Shown piece by piece: positions 43,621 to 51,351 of a stretch of DNA of 64,000 nucleotides (position 1 is its first letter; each line of letters begins with the position of its first letter). The notes beneath the pieces were generated by a model, which was not told where the DNA came from, made no database searches, and saw nothing but the letters and a program-made list of their open reading frames with translations. A program made the translations under genes and the position numbers. Source of the stretch: Spirochaetaceae bacterium (lineage in GTDB: Bacteria; Spirochaetota; Spirochaetia; CADAEX01); contig WQZP01000004.1 of assembly GCA_009780675.1 (NCBI GenBank), positions 1-64,000 of the forward strand, written 5' to 3'.

Positions 43621-44250
43621 GTGATAATAAAAAAATACATGCTTGGCAATATTCAGACAAATTCCTATCTCCTTTGCTGCGAAAATAAAAAAAAGGCAGT
43701 AATAATAGACCCAGGCGCCAAAAGCGATAAAATTATTCAGTTTCTTTCTAAAGAAGGTTATGAGCTTTCATACATAATCAACACGCATGGGCATTTTGAT
43801 CATATTGAAGGGAATAGTTTTTTTCATGAGCAAACAAAAGCTCCAATAGCTGCGCACAAATTGGAATATGATCTTATGACTGTTGGAGGGGGCGCTTCTT
43901 TTTTTGGGCTTAAAAATATAGTATCTCCGATGCCAACAATAGACCTTTCAGAAATGGATAAAATCTCTTTTGGAGATATTACGCTTGACTTGATTTATAC
44001 GCCAGGTCATACGCCGGGACATATATCTCTATATCATAAAGAATCTGCATCACTTTTTTGCGGGGATGTTCTTTTCAATCGCGGCATAGGGCGAACAGAC
44101 TTTCCGGGCGGAGATTATGATCAGCTTATAGCTTCTATACAGAAAAAACTTTTCGTGCTTCCGGATGAAACTATAGTATATTCTGGGCATGGGGACGAAA
44201 CACAGATCAAATATGAAAAAAAATCAAACCCGTGGGCAGCTATTATGTAA
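43621..44250 (+). CDS. Metallo-beta-lactamase-fold hydrolase (glyoxalase II-like)
   Basis: A 209-residue MBL-fold protein with the metal-binding motif T-H-G-H-F-D-H-I-E-G, then T-P-G-H-T-P-G-H, C-G-D-V-L-F and S-G-H-G-D-E in the expected order. Family members include hydroxyacylglutathione hydrolases and related thioesterases; the substrate here is not known. The start is GTG at 43621, preceded by AAGGGG. A standard terminator follows, so it is monocistronic. Confidence 0.92.
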   Translation: MIIKKYMLGNIQTNSYLLCCENKKKAVIIDPGAKSDKIIQFLSKEGYELSYIINTHGHFDHIEGNSFFHEQTKAPIAAHKLEYDLMTVGGGASFFGLKNIVSPMPTIDLSEMDKISFGDITLDLIYTPGHTPGHISLYHKESASLFCGDVLFNRGIGRTDFPGGDYDQLIASIQKKLFVLPDETIVYSGHGDETQIKYEKKSNPWAAIM

Positions 44251-44270
44251 AAACCAGAACTATTAAAATT

Positions 44271-44299
44271 GATGCGCTTTTTAGGGGCGTATCTTTTTT
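44271..44299 (+). terminator. Rho-independent terminator after the MBL gene
   Basis: gatgcgc (44271-44277) pairs with gcgtatc (44287-44293), 7 bp with one G-U pair, followed directly by six T residues (44294-44299). Confidence 0.8.
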
Positions 44300-44320
44300 A
44301 AAAAATTAAAATCTTAAACA

Positions 44321-44348
44321 TTACAAGTAGATATTTTTATATTATAAT
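44321..44348 (+). promoter_or_regulatory. Candidate promoter of the TIGR03546/TIGR03545 operon
   Basis: -35 TTACAA (44321-44326), 16-bp spacer, perfect -10 TATAAT (44343-44348). The ATG at 44370 follows with AAAGGAG in between, giving a short leader. Confidence 0.6.
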
Positions 44349-44369
44349 GTCTATAGAAAGGAGTTTTAA

Positions 44370-45179
44370 ATGTTTCCAGTAGTGGTGTTGTTGGCAACAG
44401 CGTTTACATCAATAATCATATTTCTTGCATATATTTATCCAAACTTAAAAAAACCAAGTTGGGAAAGAAAAATAGTATCAGCTAATTACCTGAGGGTCAG
44501 AGACAGAGGCGCTATTGCTGATGATATTCTTATTGCGGCCATCCATAAAGAGCCTCATGCCTGGCAGCTTTATAAAAATCTTTTTGCTTTTTATGCCACG
44601 CCATGGGATATGAAAAAATTATATGATGCATTATCTTTTGGCGCCAAGGCAACAGATAATCCAGCTATTGTTGCAACAACAGCATGGTGCCTTATAGAAG
44701 AAGGGGAATTTGAAGAAGCAGAAAAGATGCTAAAAAGAGAAGATGTGGAAGATGTGCTTCTTGAATATTGCCTTAATTATCTCCCACTCCTCTATTTCAA
44801 GCAGGAAAAATATCAGATATGTGAAGATGCTTTTTTATCTTTTTATAAAAAGCTATATGCCAGCACCAGTCTTGATGAAACCTCAAACGAAAGCAATGAA
44901 AATAAAATTTTCGCAGACTTAACGCCTGATGAACTTATAATACTTATTATTGCCAGAAAAAAACTTGACAAGAGCTGGATAGGGACAGCAAAAATACTGC
45001 CCCTGAATTCTTTGCATGAAGAAAAAAACTGGACAACTTATTATGAAAGACTGACTAAAGAAAAAGATGAACTTAAAGTTGAAACAGGCATATATGGTCC
45101 GCCGGAAAAACTTTTAGCATTACGGGAAAAAGAGCTTGATGAACGGATAGAAGCTGTAAAAGATTGTTTAAAAAAATAA
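44370..45179 (+). CDS. Membrane-anchored helical (TPR-like) protein of unknown function
   Basis: A 269-residue protein with one N-terminal membrane helix (residues 4-24). A helical domain follows with repeated paired-helix patterns (A-W-Q-L-Y-K-N-L-F-A; E-E-G-E-F-E-E-A-E-K-M-L), as in tetratricopeptide folds. The C terminus is highly charged. I do not recognise a named family. It is the first gene of an operon with a DUF2062/TIGR03546 protein and a TIGR03545 protein, 22 bases downstream, so it probably serves the same envelope function. AAAGGAG precedes the ATG. Confidence 0.75.
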   Translation: MFPVVVLLATAFTSIIIFLAYIYPNLKKPSWERKIVSANYLRVRDRGAIADDILIAAIHKEPHAWQLYKNLFAFYATPWDMKKLYDALSFGAKATDNPAIVATTAWCLIEEGEFEEAEKMLKREDVEDVLLEYCLNYLPLLYFKQEKYQICEDAFLSFYKKLYASTSLDETSNESNENKIFADLTPDELIILIIARKKLDKSWIGTAKILPLNSLHEEKNWTTYYERLTKEKDELKVETGIYGPPEKLLALREKELDERIEAVKDCLKK

Positions 45180-45201
45180 ATATTTTGGTTAGGAGATTTT
45201 T

Positions 45202-45735
45202 ATGCTTCCTCAATGGATTTTTAAAAGTATAGCAGCCCTCAATGCGAATAATCGCCCTCAGGAAGTTGCTGCTGCAATAACAATAGGCATAACACTTGGG
45301 GTTATTCCTGCCGGGAATATAACATGGTTTGTGCTTTTAGGTCTTACTTTTTTTCTTAAAATAAATTTTGGCGTTCTACTGATTGCTATTGCTATCATAA
45401 AACCGATTGCCTATCTATTGGATTTTCTTTTTGATCCTGTAGGCTACTGGATACTAACAATGCCTGCGCTAGAAGGAATTTTTACACAATGGAGCAACAC
45501 GCCAATCGTACCCTATACAGCTTTTAATAATACTGCTGTTGTAGGAAGTATTATTGTAATGTTTCTGCTTTTTATACCGCTCTGGATTGGGATAAGTAAA
45601 CTGGTTAAGCTATACAGGGAAAAAGTAAGAGACAAGATTATGGCAAGTAATCTTGTTAAACAAATTACAACGTTACCTCTTATATCCAATATAATAAATA
45701 TGGTAACTAAAGTAAATGAACTTAAAAAATTCTGA
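45202..45735 (+). CDS. TIGR03546 (DUF2062-like) membrane protein
   Basis: A 177-residue membrane protein with about three to four hydrophobic segments (about 23-45, 48-75, 108-135). The N-terminal region (A-A-A-I-T-I-G-I-T-L-G-V-I-P-A-G-N) is the DUF2062-type signature found in TIGR03546. In spirochaetes and some other bacteria this family is encoded next to TIGR03545, as here. Function unknown. TTAGGAG lies before the ATG and the next gene starts 8 bases after its stop. Confidence 0.82.
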   Translation: MLPQWIFKSIAALNANNRPQEVAAAITIGITLGVIPAGNITWFVLLGLTFFLKINFGVLLIAIAIIKPIAYLLDFLFDPVGYWILTMPALEGIFTQWSNTPIVPYTAFNNTAVVGSIIVMFLLFIPLWIGISKLVKLYREKVRDKIMASNLVKQITTLPLISNIINMVTKVNELKKF

Positions 45736-45743
45736 GGTTTGAC

Positions 45744-47843
45744 ATGGCAAAAAAACTTAAAAGCTTTTTCAAGAAAAAATATAAAGCAAAAACTTTTGAA
45801 AAAAAACTCCTAAAAAAAGTTTTTATAAAAAAAGACAGAGACCTTCTTGTTTCTGTATATGAGAAACAAGATAATGAGTATCTGTTAAAACCTGTTGATG
45901 ATGAGAAAAAAATAGTAGAACTAAACAAACTTGCTTCTCATATTAAAAGAAATTCAGGGGCGCTTGGGATAGGCAAGATTGGAGCAGCTATTGTTCTTGT
46001 CTCGATTTCTGTCTTTTTCTTTGCTATCTTGCTGAATCCACTGGCACACAGAGGAATGGAAGCAGGTCTTGAAGGGATATTTGGGGGAGAAACAGAAATA
46101 ACAGGCTTTAGGCTTGATATTTTCGGGGGATCTATCAGATTTAATACTCTCCAGGTTGCAGATAAAGATGATTTGGACAGAAATCTTTTTCAGACAGGAA
46201 GAACTGTAATTGATTTTAATATGCGGGAAATTTTAAAAGGAAAATTCAACGCAAATGAGATATCACTTGAAGATTTCGCGATTGGTGAAAGAAGAGCAAC
46301 AAGGGCAAGGCCTCTTGCAACAACAGGAAGAGAGCCTGCGCGCCGACAACAGCAGCAACAGGATGGGGGACTTGGCTTACCCACTTTACCCAACTTGCCC
46401 ACATCCTTAGACGATGCAAGAGATGCTGTAACTTCACTTTTGCCTGATATTCCTGACCGCGAAACTGTAAGAAAAGTAATAAACGATAATCTTAATAGAT
46501 TAACAACTCCTGTTGTTATAGAAGAAAATATTAATGCAATTACTTCTGGAACAACCAGAATAAGAAGCAACGCAGAAGGCGCGAGAAGGGATATTGAAAC
46601 TCTTACCAGGGAAGTAAATGAAATATCAAGAACCAGAATAGCTTCTCCAGCAGATATTGCCATTGCAGAGAGAGTTAGAACTGCAAACAACACCTGGAAT
46701 TCTATTAATTCCAATATAAGTTCTACAAGAGATGAACTTTCATCGCTTGAAAATACTATTACGCAAAGCGCGAGAACCATCCAGGATTCTCTTTCCGCAG
46801 ATGTAAATTTTATTACTTCGCTTTTTCCCAGTATAGATAGTTTTAGGTTTTCTTCTCTTGTAGAACCACTGATAATGGAGCAATTACAGCCGTTTATAGA
46901 AAAATATGGCACAGCATTCGACATTGCCATGCAAATTATAGAGTCAGGAAGACGCGTTGACACTTCCAGAGAGGAAAGAACCAGACCTGTGACTGTAAAA
47001 AAACGGCGGGGAAGGGATGTTCAGTTCCATGCTGTCAACACTCCATCGTTACACATCGAAAAAATTTCCGGTTCTTTTTTCACAGGCAGGGAAAGGCAGG
47101 CGCTTAGAATAGATGATATTACAAATGATCAGGAGCTTTTAGGACGGCCTCTTGTTTTTCTGATTGATTCAAATATTCGGGGCATAAACACAAATATTGA
47201 TGGGCTTTTTGATACAAGAAGAGCTGCGCGGGATTTTTCCAATATCAATGTATCTGTAGTAGGAAACAGTTTTTCAAATGCGGAGTTTTTATCTGCAGTT
47301 GGTATAGACAGATTCGGTTCTGCGCTTGATTTTAATGTAACTTCGGCTATTTCGCCGGAAAGAGATTATAGGGGCACTACAGGAATAACTTTAAGAAGCC
47401 TGGATATGGAACCCAGAAACAATGTGGGCAATATTATCAGAAACATTATTGGGGAGAGCAATATTACTTTTGATGTAATATATCAGTATGTTAATCACAG
47501 GCTTTCTCTTAGGCTAAGCAGCAATATTGATAACATTATAGCAAACGCGATTTCACCTGAGCAAATCGCAGCAGAAATAAGAGCATTTGCTCAGGATGCG
47601 TTACAAGACTTAATACAGGAAAGAATGGCTTTTATTTCAGATGCCAGGGGAGAAATCAATAATCTTAGAGCCCAGGTAGGTGATTTTGAAAACCAGTTAA
47701 GGGAAAGGAGGCACGAACTTGATGAAGCGCTTAGGTCATCTGCGCCTGTACCGTCCTTACCAGTGCCATCAGGAGCCACGCCATCTCTGCCTACGCATAC
47801 TCCACCGTCTATAAATATTCCCGGGCTGCCTGGAAGACATTAG
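45744..47843 (+). CDS. TIGR03545 family protein, AsmA-like envelope protein
   Basis: A 699-residue protein. A basic cytoplasmic N terminus (about 1-70) leads to one membrane helix (about 74-95). The exported part begins with a beta motif much like AsmA-type proteins (I-T-G-F-R-L-D-I-F-G-G-S-I-R-F; V-I-D-F-N-M-R-E-I-L-K-G-K). A Q-rich linker (Q-Q-Q-Q-Q), a long helical region with coiled-coil character (about 215-350), further beta structure and a Pro-rich tail follow. It matches the TIGR03545 family, which pairs with TIGR03546. An AsmA-like role in lipid movement or envelope maintenance is an inference from the beta motif. Confidence 0.8.
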   Translation: MAKKLKSFFKKKYKAKTFEKKLLKKVFIKKDRDLLVSVYEKQDNEYLLKPVDDEKKIVELNKLASHIKRNSGALGIGKIGAAIVLVSISVFFFAILLNPLAHRGMEAGLEGIFGGETEITGFRLDIFGGSIRFNTLQVADKDDLDRNLFQTGRTVIDFNMREILKGKFNANEISLEDFAIGERRATRARPLATTGREPARRQQQQQDGGLGLPTLPNLPTSLDDARDAVTSLLPDIPDRETVRKVINDNLNRLTTPVVIEENINAITSGTTRIRSNAEGARRDIETLTREVNEISRTRIASPADIAIAERVRTANNTWNSINSNISSTRDELSSLENTITQSARTIQDSLSADVNFITSLFPSIDSFRFSSLVEPLIMEQLQPFIEKYGTAFDIAMQIIESGRRVDTSREERTRPVTVKKRRGRDVQFHAVNTPSLHIEKISGSFFTGRERQALRIDDITNDQELLGRPLVFLIDSNIRGINTNIDGLFDTRRAARDFSNINVSVVGNSFSNAEFLSAVGIDRFGSALDFNVTSAISPERDYRGTTGITLRSLDMEPRNNVGNIIRNIIGESNITFDVIYQYVNHRLSLRLSSNIDNIIANAISPEQIAAEIRAFAQDALQDLIQERMAFISDARGEINNLRAQVGDFENQLRERRHELDEALRSSAPVPSLPVPSGATPSLPTHTPPSINIPGLPGRH

Positions 47844-47851
47844 TTTAAAGC

Positions 47852-47883
47852 CCCGCTGTTACAAACCTGAAATCTACAGCGGG
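47852..47883 (+). terminator. Hairpin after TIGR03545, no clear U-tract
   Basis: cccgctgt (47852-47859) pairs perfectly with acagcggg (47876-47883), 16-base loop, 9 bases beyond the stop codon. No T-run follows, so it may protect the 3' end rather than terminate transcription. Confidence 0.4.
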
Positions 47884-47896
47884 AATCAGAAGTTGC

Positions 47897-47925
47897 AAAA
47901 AAAGGGCTCTCATGTTAGGCAGCCC
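47897..47925 (-). terminator. Terminator of the Ig-like lipoprotein gene
   Basis: agccc/gggct pair (47904-47908 with 47921-47925). Read on the minus strand it ends in seven T residues (47903 down to 47897), about 75 bases after the lipoprotein stop codon. Confidence 0.6.
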
Positions 47926-48000
47926 GTTGCGTAGTTATTAAGAGTCCTGCACGAGCAGGTCTACGCTATCTCGTATTATTTTTAGCCTAAATGCGCCTTA

Positions 48001-48834
48001 TCAATCCAATAGCACTTTCCAAACAGCGTCGGCTGGCTGTGTTTGAGATGCTGCGTAAAAAAGATAGTAACCTGGATATGTCGCAGATACAAAATTCCAT
48101 CCTCTCTTTAAAGAAACATTATTAAATCGCCAGTGACCTTCATCATAATTTAAAACTACATCTTTATCTGCGTAGAATAAAAATGTATAAATATCACCCT
48201 CACTGTCGGAACCTAACATACACAAGACATACCATTGAGTCGATTCCCAAAAACCATTTATATCAAGAATCTTTGCATCAGAAGGAGTTGCATATGTTGG
48301 ACCGTATTCAAACATCCAGTCAGCTTCTGGTTGATCCAGTTCTATGGTCAGCCGTCTGTTGCTGCCTGCGCCTGTTATCTGTACTTTCGGTGTTCCGGTT
48401 ATTACATCGCTAAGCTGATAGAATCCTTCCAACCAAAAAAATGAAAAGTCAGTTATATCGGTTTCATCCAGGAATTCTATTGGCAAATTAGATAATCTTA
48501 GCCTGCTTGGGTCAACATTAACGACACTACTGGTTTTGCTGTTATAACCTGTTGCGCTTACAGTTACAGTATAGTCTCCTGCTTCTGTAGGCATGAATTT
48601 GTTTGAATTTGTGCCTACATTGGTTGCTCCTCTTTTCCACTGGTAGGTAACAGTTTCGCTTCCGCTGTAAGTAGCAGCAAGTTCTGTGCCCATGCCTGCG
48701 CTGGTTGGGGTGACGGCGATTGATCCTTTAAGGTCAGGGGTGCCTTTATCATCATCGTCACCGCAACCAACCATTGAAAACCCGATTATCGCTGCAAAGG
48801 CAATAATCCCGATTAGTTTGAATGTGTTTTTCAT
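48001..48834 (-). CDS. Ig-like-domain lipoprotein
   Basis: A 277-residue lipoprotein. The signal M-K-N-T-F-K-L-I-G-I-I-A-F ends in lipobox M-V-G-C, and an acidic G-D-D-D-D tether follows. Residues about 35-110 are an Ig-like/PKD-type beta sandwich (V-T-Y-Q-W-K-R-G-A-T). The C-terminal 160 residues are beta-rich with many aromatics and unassigned. Lipoproteins with this N terminus are numerous in gut treponemes. A perfect AGGAGG site lies 7 bases before the ATG. Upstream is a two-dyad element also found behind the LuxR gene, so this gene is probably a target of the same regulator. Confidence 0.85.
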   Translation of the reverse strand: MKNTFKLIGIIAFAAIIGFSMVGCGDDDDKGTPDLKGSIAVTPTSAGMGTELAATYSGSETVTYQWKRGATNVGTNSNKFMPTEAGDYTVTVSATGYNSKTSSVVNVDPSRLRLSNLPIEFLDETDITDFSFFWLEGFYQLSDVITGTPKVQITGAGSNRRLTIELDQPEADWMFEYGPTYATPSDAKILDINGFWESTQWYVLCMLGSDSEGDIYTFLFYADKDVVLNYDEGHWRFNNVSLKRGWNFVSATYPGYYLFYAASQTQPADAVWKVLLD

Positions 48835-48921
48835 AAATATCCTCCTAAATTTTTCTTAGAATAAAATCATAGTACTCAGTACCTAAAAGTAAAATTATTT
48901 AGAGAAAACGCATTTGCCTAG

Positions 48922-48980
48922 CTACTAAATTTAGTAGGGTGGTAGTTTTTGGAGGATTTGCACCTACTAAATTTTGTAGG
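48922..48980 (-). promoter_or_regulatory. Paired-dyad regulatory element, copy A
   Basis: Two inverted repeats 25 bases apart. Read toward the lipoprotein gene the first is CCTACAAAATTTAGTAGG (48980-48963, one mismatch from perfect) and the second is the perfect 16-bp CTACTAAATTTAGTAG (48937-48922). The second would overlap the -35 position of a promoter with -10 TAAATA (48896-48901). The same layout with a similar spacer, including C-C-A-A-A-A-A, occurs at 62804-62862. Confidence 0.65.
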
Positions 48981-49016
48981 TATCTGGTGTATACTCGAAC
49001 TTAAGCAAGTTGCAGA

Positions 49017-50366
49017 TTACTTCCCGGCACCCCTGCCAAGAACAATTTTAAATGTTGTGCCCTTCCCTTTTTCCGAAGTTACAAAAACATCCCAACCATG
49101 ACTTAGAAAAATGGATTTTGAACTTGAAAGCCCAAGCCCCATTCCCTGCTCGCGCCTGGAGTTAGTGCCCCTGTAAAAAGGTTCAAATATATACTTGAGA
49201 TCTTTTTCATCGATCCCATTTCCGTTGTCGGACATTTCAATTACAGGAATATTGTTTTCAATATAACAATAAAGAGTTATTTCTGCACCGTCAAAAGTAT
49301 AACGGATCGAATTTGTAAAATGGTTTTCAAGAGCGCGCTCAAAAAGAACAGGGTCACATACTATTTTTAAAGTGTCGGGAATAGTGTTTTTATAAATAAA
49401 TTTTTTATTCATAATATCACAATCTTCTTGATACACCTTACTAAGTGTATCAAGAAACTGCTTTAAAAATACCTCGCGGGTTTTTAATATCTTTTCCCCT
49501 TTTTGCATTGCAGCAAAACTTATTAAATCCGATATTCTTTCTTCCAGAACATTTGCTTTATTCGAAATTATATCAAAATATTTTTTAGAACTTTCAAAAT
49601 CAGAAGCTATCCCATCATTTATTGCTTCGATATATCCTTTAATACTTGTAAGCGGAGTTTTTAAATCATGCGAGATTGCCATAAGAAATCTTGACTTTGC
49701 TTCCTGTTCATCTTTAAGCGCCTGCCTCATCTGGTCAAAAGAAGCTGTAAGAAGAGATAACTCATCATTTCCTTTTACATTTAGCTTAAAATCAAAATCT
49801 CCCCTTCTTATCTTTTCAATTGCTGTTCTTAAATTATTTATAGACTTTAACACAGAGCCAAGAAAAAAGATCCCAAGAATTACACCCAGAGCAATGGTAA
49901 AAAGCATAAATTCCAGCATCTTTTTTAGCGGAAAATATTGCCTCCTCCCAAAATCAAATGTATCTCCGTCATACATAATAAAAACATGATAACTTTCATT
50001 ATTGTAAGTAAATTTTTCGGTAATGGAATTATAATCTTGCCCATGCCTGCTTTTATAATATAAAGGAATTGTTTGTGAAATATCTGAGCCTATTGGTATT
50101 TGCGTGATATTTGAATATTGCACAATCCCTCTATCGTCTATTATACAAATATCCATACCTTTTGGTATTTCAAGCTTGCTAAATCCATCTCTATAAACAG
50201 TGGGGTAAAATTCTTTTCTCATCCACTGTGAAACAAAAAACCGCTGCAAATTATTTTGATTGTAAAAATCCATTTGCCTGTTAATAAAAATCATGAAGCA
50301 AGAAAAAACCAGAGGGAAAAAAGAAAATGCAATAATAATTCCCAATATTTTTGTTTTTAAAGTCAA
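49017..50366 (-). CDS. Sensor histidine kinase of the RND-pump operon
   Basis: A 449-residue membrane kinase. TM1 (about 8-28) and TM2 (about 152-172) enclose a periplasmic sensor of about 120 residues. HAMP (about 175-228) leads to HisKA with the phospho-acceptor in M-A-I-S-H-D-L-K-T-P-L, and an HATPase domain (N-H-F-T-N-S-I; D-N-G-N-G-I; G-M-G-L-G-L-S-S). It is the last gene of the operon and overlaps the response-regulator stop codon by 4 bases. The signal is probably an envelope stress or pump substrate, inferred from the linkage. Confidence 0.94.
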   Translation of the reverse strand: MTLKTKILGIIIAFSFFPLVFSCFMIFINRQMDFYNQNNLQRFFVSQWMRKEFYPTVYRDGFSKLEIPKGMDICIIDDRGIVQYSNITQIPIGSDISQTIPLYYKSRHGQDYNSITEKFTYNNESYHVFIMYDGDTFDFGRRQYFPLKKMLEFMLFTIALGVILGIFFLGSVLKSINNLRTAIEKIRRGDFDFKLNVKGNDELSLLTASFDQMRQALKDEQEAKSRFLMAISHDLKTPLTSIKGYIEAINDGIASDFESSKKYFDIISNKANVLEERISDLISFAAMQKGEKILKTREVFLKQFLDTLSKVYQEDCDIMNKKFIYKNTIPDTLKIVCDPVLFERALENHFTNSIRYTFDGAEITLYCYIENNIPVIEMSDNGNGIDEKDLKYIFEPFYRGTNSRREQGMGLGLSSSKSIFLSHGWDVFVTSEKGKGTTFKIVLGRGAGK

Positions 50367-51064
50367 GAAAGCATCTCCTTTCTGACGATATACCCCACGC
50401 CATGAACTGTTTCTATTATCTCAGGCATTGTAGATTTTTTTTCAAGTTTTTTCCTAAGCCTCTGGATATGAACAGCAACAGTTGTAAGATCTCCAAAATT
50501 ATTACCCCATATTGCTTTATAAATATCTTCGGGAGTTTTTGGAAGCCCTGCATTTTTAAGAAGATATAAAAGAACTTCAAACTCCCTTGGAGAAAGAGGG
50601 ATTTTTTTATCCCCTTTTTTAATTAAATATGCTTCGCTATCAATAACATAATCCTTGAATTTTATCTGCCTCACTTTCAGCTTTTCCGACTCTTCCGGAC
50701 TCGTATAACGCCTCAAGTTGGCTCTTACTCTTGCCGCAAGAACTTTGGGAGAAAATGGTTTTGTTACGTAATCATCAGCGCCTGTTCCAAGACCAAGGAT
50801 CATATCATTGTCATCCTGTCTTGCGGAAACAATAATAACAGGAATATCATATTCTTTTCTTATTGTCTGGAGAAATTCAAAACCATCCATTCCAGGCAGG
50901 TTAATATCAAGAATAATCAGATCTATATTTTTTTCTTTAAGTATTGTAAAACCTGCTTCTGCATTATCTGTATGAAAAGCATCAATCCCTTCGTTGTTTA
51001 AGTAAAGTTTTATGAGATCAGCAATTTCTATTTCATCTTCAATAATAAGGACAGAAGCTTTCAT
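50363..51064 (-). CDS. OmpR-family response regulator of the RND-pump operon
   Basis: A 233-residue regulator. The receiver domain has E-D-E-I-E, phospho-acceptor Asp in I-I-L-D-I-N-L-P-G-M-D-G, and T-K-P. The C-terminal winged helix is OmpR/PhoB type (L-S-P-R-E-F-E-V-L-L-Y-L; V-A-V-H-I-Q-R-L-R-K-K; G-V-G-Y-I). It pairs with the kinase encoded immediately downstream. It probably regulates its own operon, including the pump. Confidence 0.95.
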   Translation of the reverse strand: MKASVLIIEDEIEIADLIKLYLNNEGIDAFHTDNAEAGFTILKEKNIDLIILDINLPGMDGFEFLQTIRKEYDIPVIIVSARQDDNDMILGLGTGADDYVTKPFSPKVLAARVRANLRRYTSPEESEKLKVRQIKFKDYVIDSEAYLIKKGDKKIPLSPREFEVLLYLLKNAGLPKTPEDIYKAIWGNNFGDLTTVAVHIQRLRKKLEKKSTMPEIIETVHGVGYIVRKEMLS

Positions 51065-51066
51065 TT

Positions 51067-51351
51067 TTACAAGTGCTCCACTTCGGTGGCATAATACTTT
51101 ATCCCTTCTTTGGGAAAATATTTCTTTAGCTCTTTAATTTTATCTTTAATAATTGGCACCATATTTTCTTCAATGTAAATTATAAGCATGAAATTTTCTT
51201 CGGGCCACACGCTATCTCCCTGCTTGGGATTTGAGTTGCCGGCTCCATGTACAATAGGTATTTTGGTAAAACCTTTTACGCCAGCTTTTCTAAGCATATC
51301 CATTATATCTGCTTCAACCGATAAATTAGCGATTATTTCAATCTTTTTCAT
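51067..51351 (-). CDS. PII-like, transporter-associated small protein (PG0541-like)
   Basis: A 94-residue protein with an alpha/beta PII-like plan. It begins with K-K-I-E-I-I-A-N-L-S-V-E-A-D, has a G-A-G-N-S-N-P-K-Q-G-D loop in the T-loop position, and ends with a beta-rich C terminus. It resembles the PG0541-type proteins encoded with RND transporters. Its ATG overlaps the RND stop codon. PII-like proteins usually bind small ligands and control a membrane partner, so it may gate or report on the pump (inference). No Tyr uridylylation site of classical GlnB is seen. Confidence 0.75.
   Translation of the reverse strand: MKKIEIIANLSVEADIMDMLRKAGVKGFTKIPIVHGAGNSNPKQGDSVWPEENFMLIIYIEENMVPIIKDKIKELKKYFPKEGIKYYATEVEHL

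Noticed and set aside
46190-46963. Minus-strand open frame of 257 codons inside the TIGR03545 gene
   Set aside because: The antisense product is Ser/Leu-rich without domain signs, and the plus-strand gene is clearly real.
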